Positions 60,364 through 64,000 of a DNA stretch of 64,000 bases are shown one piece after another (within the stretch, counting starts at the first letter, position 1; each line of letters begins with the position of its first letter). Made by a program: the position numbers and the translations under genes. The notes below the pieces were generated by a model that was given only the letters and a program-made list of their open reading frames with translations, was not told the DNA's origin and did not search any database. The DNA comes from Arcobacter caeni. GTDB taxonomy: Bacteria; Campylobacterota; Campylobacteria; Campylobacterales; Arcobacteraceae. The stretch is taken from positions 62,001-126,000 of the forward strand of contig NZ_MUXE01000002.1 in assembly GCF_003063245.1 (NCBI RefSeq). The letters run 5' to 3'.

Positions 60364-61665
60364 ATGAAAATAATTAATACAAAAGATACAAATTTCAAAA
60401 CTGAATTTGATGGAATTTTAGCCAGAGCAAAAAGTGACATCAAAGGTGTTTCAACAATTGTTATGAATATTATTGATGAAATTGTACTTGATGGAAACAC
60501 TGCTTTAAAAAGACATATTGAAAAGTTTGATAAATGGGAAGTTAAATCAGATGAAGATTTAATGATAAATCCTGCTGATATGAAAAAAGCTTATGACAAT
60601 ATTGATGAAAAATTAAGAGATGCTTTACATATTGCTTATAATAGAATCAAAACTTATCACGAAAAACAAATTCCAAAATCATGGTTAGATTTTGAAGCAA
60701 ATGGAACTATTTTAGGACAAAAAGTGAGTGCTGTTGATAGAGCAGGGCTTTATATTCCAGGTGGAAAAGCTGCATATCCTAGTTCACTTTTAATGAATGC
60801 AATTCCAGCAATCGTAGCTGGTGTAAAAGAAATAGTTGTTTGTACACCAACTCCAAATAATGAAATAAATGAGCTTTTATTAGCTGCTTGTCATTTATGT
60901 GGAATAACAAAAGCATATAAAGTTGGTGGTGCATCAGCAATTGCTGCAATGGCATATGGAACACAAACTATTCCAAAAGTTGATGTAATTACAGGTCCAG
61001 GGAATATTTTTGTGGCAACTGCAAAAAAACTTGTATTTGGTGAAGTAAATATTGATATGATTGCAGGTCCTAGTGAAATTGGAATTCTTGCAGATGAAAC
61101 AGCAAAACCTCACTATTTAGCAATTGATTTATTATCACAAGCTGAACACGATGAGATGGCAAGTTCAATTATGATTACAACTTGTGATGAGGTAGCTTTT
61201 CTTACAAGTAAGGAAGTTGAAAAGTACTTAAAAACTTTAAGTAGAGAAACAATTGCACGAAAATCAATCGAAGATAGAGGGGCTATTATAGTTGCCTCTT
61301 CTATGGAAGAAGCAATAGCTCTTATGAATGAAATTGCACCTGAACACTTAGAAGTTATGACAAAAAATGCATTTGAACTTTTACCATATATTAAACACGC
61401 AGGTGCGATTTTCTTAGGTGAAAATACTCCTGAACCAATTGGTGATTATTTAGCTGGTCCAAATCATACACTTCCAACAGGAAGTACAGCAAAATTTTAT
61501 AGTCCTTTAAATGTGGAAAATTTTATGAAAAAAAGCTCAATAATTAATTTTTCAAAAAATGCTATAAATGAATTAGGTGAAGCTTGTGCCTTACTTGCTG
61601 ATACAGAAGGTTTAACAGCTCATGCAAAAGCTGTTAGAGTAAGATTAGAAAATAACAATAAATAA
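60364..61665 (+). CDS. hisD: histidinol dehydrogenase
   Basis: 433 residues. GLYIPGGKAAYPSSLLMNAI, TGPGNIFVATAKK, the zinc and catalytic region LLSQAEHDEMASS, and NHTLPTGSTAKFYSPL are all present. It oxidises L-histidinol to histidine in two steps. The start follows the aroK stop with no gap. Confidence 0.97.
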   Translation: MKIINTKDTNFKTEFDGILARAKSDIKGVSTIVMNIIDEIVLDGNTALKRHIEKFDKWEVKSDEDLMINPADMKKAYDNIDEKLRDALHIAYNRIKTYHEKQIPKSWLDFEANGTILGQKVSAVDRAGLYIPGGKAAYPSSLLMNAIPAIVAGVKEIVVCTPTPNNEINELLLAACHLCGITKAYKVGGASAIAAMAYGTQTIPKVDVITGPGNIFVATAKKLVFGEVNIDMIAGPSEIGILADETAKPHYLAIDLLSQAEHDEMASSIMITTCDEVAFLTSKEVEKYLKTLSRETIARKSIEDRGAIIVASSMEEAIALMNEIAPEHLEVMTKNAFELLPYIKHAGAIFLGENTPEPIGDYLAGPNHTLPTGSTAKFYSPLNVENFMKKSSIINFSKNAINELGEACALLADTEGLTAHAKAVRVRLENNNK

Positions 61666-61710
61666 TAAGAATTAAATTAAAAAATATAAAGATTAAAGAG
61701 GAAATTATAA

Positions 61711-62013
61711 ATGGCATCATTTAAAGATTGGTTTAATGAAGATGAAGATGATATTTTTATGGGAAGCCCAAAATCAAAGTTTTTTGATGTTTCAAGAGAA
61801 GCTTCAAAAGATATAGTTGAAGAAGAGATTGATAAAATTATTGAAAAATTAGCAGTTTTAGAAATGATTATTAGTGAAGGAAAAGGTGAAAGCTTTGATA
61901 TTAATCAATACATTCAAGACTATACTTTAGATAATATGGCAGAAGTAAAAGCTATGAAAAAAGGTTTATATGTGGAATTTACTGGTGAAATCATCTGTAG
62001 ATTAGACTCATAA
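61711..62013 (+). CDS. DUF2018 protein
   Basis: 100 residues, acidic, mostly helical: SFKDWFNEDEDDIFMGSP at the start and DYTLDNMAEVKAMKKGLY. This small family is restricted to Campylobacterota as far as I know. Function unknown; it sits between hisD and the polyprenyl synthase gene. Confidence 0.85.
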   Translation: MASFKDWFNEDEDDIFMGSPKSKFFDVSREASKDIVEEEIDKIIEKLAVLEMIISEGKGESFDINQYIQDYTLDNMAEVKAMKKGLYVEFTGEIICRLDS

Positions 62014-62026
62014 GGTAAAGATTTAA

Positions 62027-62926
62027 GTGGAAGAATTAGAAAAAGTAAAAAATCAAATAAGAGAATTTGTAAGTGTTTGTAATCATCAAAAAAGTTTAGA
62101 GCTTTTAGAAAAATTAGCAACTGGAAAGATGTTAAGATCTAAACTTATTTTAAAAATTGCTGGAGTTTCACTAGAAAGTATAAAACTTTGTGCAATCGTA
62201 GAGATGATTCATGCAGCATCACTTTTACATGATGATGTAATAGATGAAGCTAATACAAGAAGAGGTCAGCCTAGTGTAAATGCACTTTATGACAATAAAA
62301 CATCTATAATGTTTGGAGATATTTTGTATTCAAGAGCATTTACAGAATTATCTCAAATGGATAAAAATATTGCATATACAATCTCAAATGCTGTAACACT
62401 TTTAAGTATTGGTGAGATGATGGATGTTGATTTAACAAATACTTTTAACAAGTCTTACGACAAATATCTTGATATGATTTATAAAAAAACAGCATCTTTA
62501 ATTGAAGCTTCTGCTAAAGCAGCAGCGATTTTGTCAAAAAAAGATGAAAATAAATATGCTTTATATGGAAAAAATCTAGGACTTGCTTTTCAAATGGTTG
62601 ATGATATTTTGGATATTACACAAGATTCAAAAACTTTGGGAAAACCAGCAATGTTAGATTTTGTTGAGGGGAAAGTAACCATCCCTTATCTTTTACTTCA
62701 CGAAAGAATAGAAAATAAAACAAAATTAGAAGCTTTATATAAAAAAGAGTTAACTAACGATGAAAGTTTATGGATTAAAGAGCAAATGACTATTACAAAA
62801 GCTTTAGAAGATTCAATTACTTTAGCAAAACAAATAGGAAATATTGCGATTGATGCTGTAAAAGATGAAAATGATAGTGAAACTTTAATATTTATTATGA
62901 AAGCAATGATTGAAAGAGAGTTTTAG
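62027..62926 (+). CDS. ispB: polyprenyl diphosphate synthase (menaquinone side chain)
   Basis: 299 residues, starting at a GTG. First aspartate-rich motif LLHDDVIDEA near residue 69, second MVDDILDITQD near 196. Trans-isoprenyl synthases of this length make the quinone side chain; in this group that would be for menaquinone. The neighbour hemA follows the stop directly. Confidence 0.92.
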   Translation: MEELEKVKNQIREFVSVCNHQKSLELLEKLATGKMLRSKLILKIAGVSLESIKLCAIVEMIHAASLLHDDVIDEANTRRGQPSVNALYDNKTSIMFGDILYSRAFTELSQMDKNIAYTISNAVTLLSIGEMMDVDLTNTFNKSYDKYLDMIYKKTASLIEASAKAAAILSKKDENKYALYGKNLGLAFQMVDDILDITQDSKTLGKPAMLDFVEGKVTIPYLLLHERIENKTKLEALYKKELTNDESLWIKEQMTITKALEDSITLAKQIGNIAIDAVKDENDSETLIFIMKAMIEREF

Positions 62927-64000
62927 ATGAGTTACTTAATAATTAGTTTTTCTCACAAAAATATTGATATTAAAATGAGAGAAAAATTAGCTTTTGGTAG
63001 TGTTGAAGATAAAGATAGATTTATAAAAGTACTTTTAGAAAATGAATATACAAAAGAAGTTGTTTTATTATCAACTTGTAATAGAGTTGAAATTATTACA
63101 AGGTCATCAAATATTAAAGTAAGTGCTAAGAATATTATTGAAAAATTGGCTTCATATTCTGGACTTGATTTTGATATTTTGTATGAAAGAGCAGATATTT
63201 ATGATAATGATGGAGCTGTTCATCATCTATTTTCGGTGGCTTCAGCACTTGATTCTTTGGTAATTGGCGAAACGCAAATCGTTGGGCAATTAAAAGATGC
63301 TTTTAGATTTTCACAAGCAAAAAATTACTGTTCTTCAAACATAATAAGAGTAATGCATTATGCTTTTAAATGTGCTGCAAATGTAAGAACTGCTACTTCT
63401 TTAGGAACAGGTTCTGTTTCTGTGGCTTCAACTGCTGTTGCAAAAGCAAAAGATATAATAGGCAATACAAAAGGTGTAAAAGCTTTAGTTATTGGAGCAG
63501 GAGAAATGAGTGAACTTACAATTAAACATCTTGTTTCTTCTGGTTTTGATGTAATATTAACAAGTAGAGATATTAAAAAAGCTCAAATATTAGCTTCAAG
63601 TTTTGAGGCTAATATTCGTGTTGAACCTTATAGTGAACTTACAAATTTATTAGCAAAAACACCTGTAATGATAACAGCAACATCAGCTCCATATCCAGTA
63701 ATTACAAAAGAAAATGCTCCAAGTTCATCAATTGAAAGATACTGGTTTGACATAGCAGTTCCTAGAGATATTGATGAAAATATTTGTCTTAATGATTTAA
63801 GAATTTATTCAGTTGATGATTTACAAGATATAGTGAATGAAAATATGAGTTTACGAGCAGAACAAGCTAAAACAGCATATGCAATTGTAAGTCGTATGTC
63901 AGTAGAGTTTTTTGAATGGTTAAAGTCTTTAGAAATTGAACCTGTTGTAAAACATCTTTATGTTAAAGGTGAATCAATAATTGACAAAAAATTAAAAACG
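62927..64000 (+). CDS. hemA: glutamyl-tRNA reductase, partial
   Basis: 358 codons are visible; the C-terminus is outside the window. Catalytic Cys in LSTCNRVEI near residue 50, GETQIVGQ, the NADPH fold VIGAGEMSEL near 188 and the R-A-E-Q C-terminal helix. It makes glutamate-1-semialdehyde, the first step to all tetrapyrroles including heme d1. It starts right after the polyprenyl synthase stop. Confidence 0.96.
   Translation, partial: MSYLIISFSHKNIDIKMREKLAFGSVEDKDRFIKVLLENEYTKEVVLLSTCNRVEIITRSSNIKVSAKNIIEKLASYSGLDFDILYERADIYDNDGAVHHLFSVASALDSLVIGETQIVGQLKDAFRFSQAKNYCSSNIIRVMHYAFKCAANVRTATSLGTGSVSVASTAVAKAKDIIGNTKGVKALVIGAGEMSELTIKHLVSSGFDVILTSRDIKKAQILASSFEANIRVEPYSELTNLLAKTPVMITATSAPYPVITKENAPSSSIERYWFDIAVPRDIDENICLNDLRIYSVDDLQDIVNENMSLRAEQAKTAYAIVSRMSVEFFEWLKSLEIEPVVKHLYVKGESIIDKKLKT

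Overview
The window is AT-rich (very roughly 70% A+T by eye), densely packed DNA from a Campylobacterota (epsilonproteobacterial) chromosome, most likely an Arcobacteraceae member. The basis is gene content and order: a PEB4-type PpiC isomerase followed by class II fructose-bisphosphate aldolase, the block hisD / DUF2018 / polyprenyl synthase / hemA, AAGGA-type ribosome sites and codon use. I saw no tRNA, rRNA, CRISPR array, insertion sequence or phage gene. No stretch of more than about 250 bases lacks a gene, except the ~280-base nor/nirS junction, which holds an easily missed 51-codon gene.

Left third (1-12.5 kb): denitrification. A siroheme decarboxylase (cut by the window edge), a nirC-nirJ-nirF-nirE operon for heme d1, nirS (cytochrome cd1 nitrite reductase), and norC-norB with two small membrane-protein genes. 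Two Crp/Fnr-type regulators without Fe-S cysteines lie at the two ends of the block. One is co-transcribed with a NarX/PilJ-type sensor that lacks any output domain. FNR/DNR-like boxes lie in front of most of these units.

Middle-left (12.5-22.7 kb): housekeeping. TrpD2-like protein, moaA, rpsO, an Rrf2 regulator, a DHH phosphoesterase, a CoA-binding protein, a two-component system, peb4-fba and pepA.

Centre (22.7-55.6 kb): a large PQQ-dependent alcohol oxidation region. It holds a quinoprotein ethanol dehydrogenase with a D-x-D motif typical of lanthanide enzymes, pqqA-pqqBCDE, cytochrome c-550 PedF, quinoprotein-relay proteins (SoxYZ-like carrier, metallohydrolase, MoxJ-like binding protein), the 'PQQ-alcohol-dehydrogenase-system' ABC transporter with its beta-propeller, a second NitT/TauT-like ABC transporter with a DUF411 protein, a porin, a FIST-domain chemoreceptor, a FIST-domain histidine kinase with an OmpR-type regulator, and an acetaldehyde-type dehydrogenase with its DUF779 partner.

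Two things stand out. (1) Nine promoters in this region share one architecture: two to six direct repeats of GCTATA-N5 at exactly 11-bp period, with a -10 hexamer starting exactly 15 bp after the start of the last repeat. This looks like a PhoB/OmpR-type regulon, and the FIST kinase/response regulator pair is the obvious candidate controller. (2) Next to the normal pqqABCDE genes there is a second, co-regulated locus with a second pqqE, a second pqqC, three U32-family proteins (one with the cysteine spacing I recall for UbiV, two UbiU-like), a class IV aminotransferase and a hemerythrin-PAS protein. U32 proteins of the UbiU/UbiV type are O2-independent hydroxylases, and PQQ synthesis normally needs O2. 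I therefore propose this locus as an oxygen-independent (or low-oxygen) branch of PQQ synthesis, or a pathway to a related quinone cofactor, in a denitrifier.

Right end (55.6-64 kb): cold-shock protein, exbB-exbD, a PLP-dependent desulfhydrase/deaminase-like protein, a Cache-domain histidine kinase, aroK, hisD, DUF2018, a polyprenyl diphosphate synthase and hemA (cut by the window edge).
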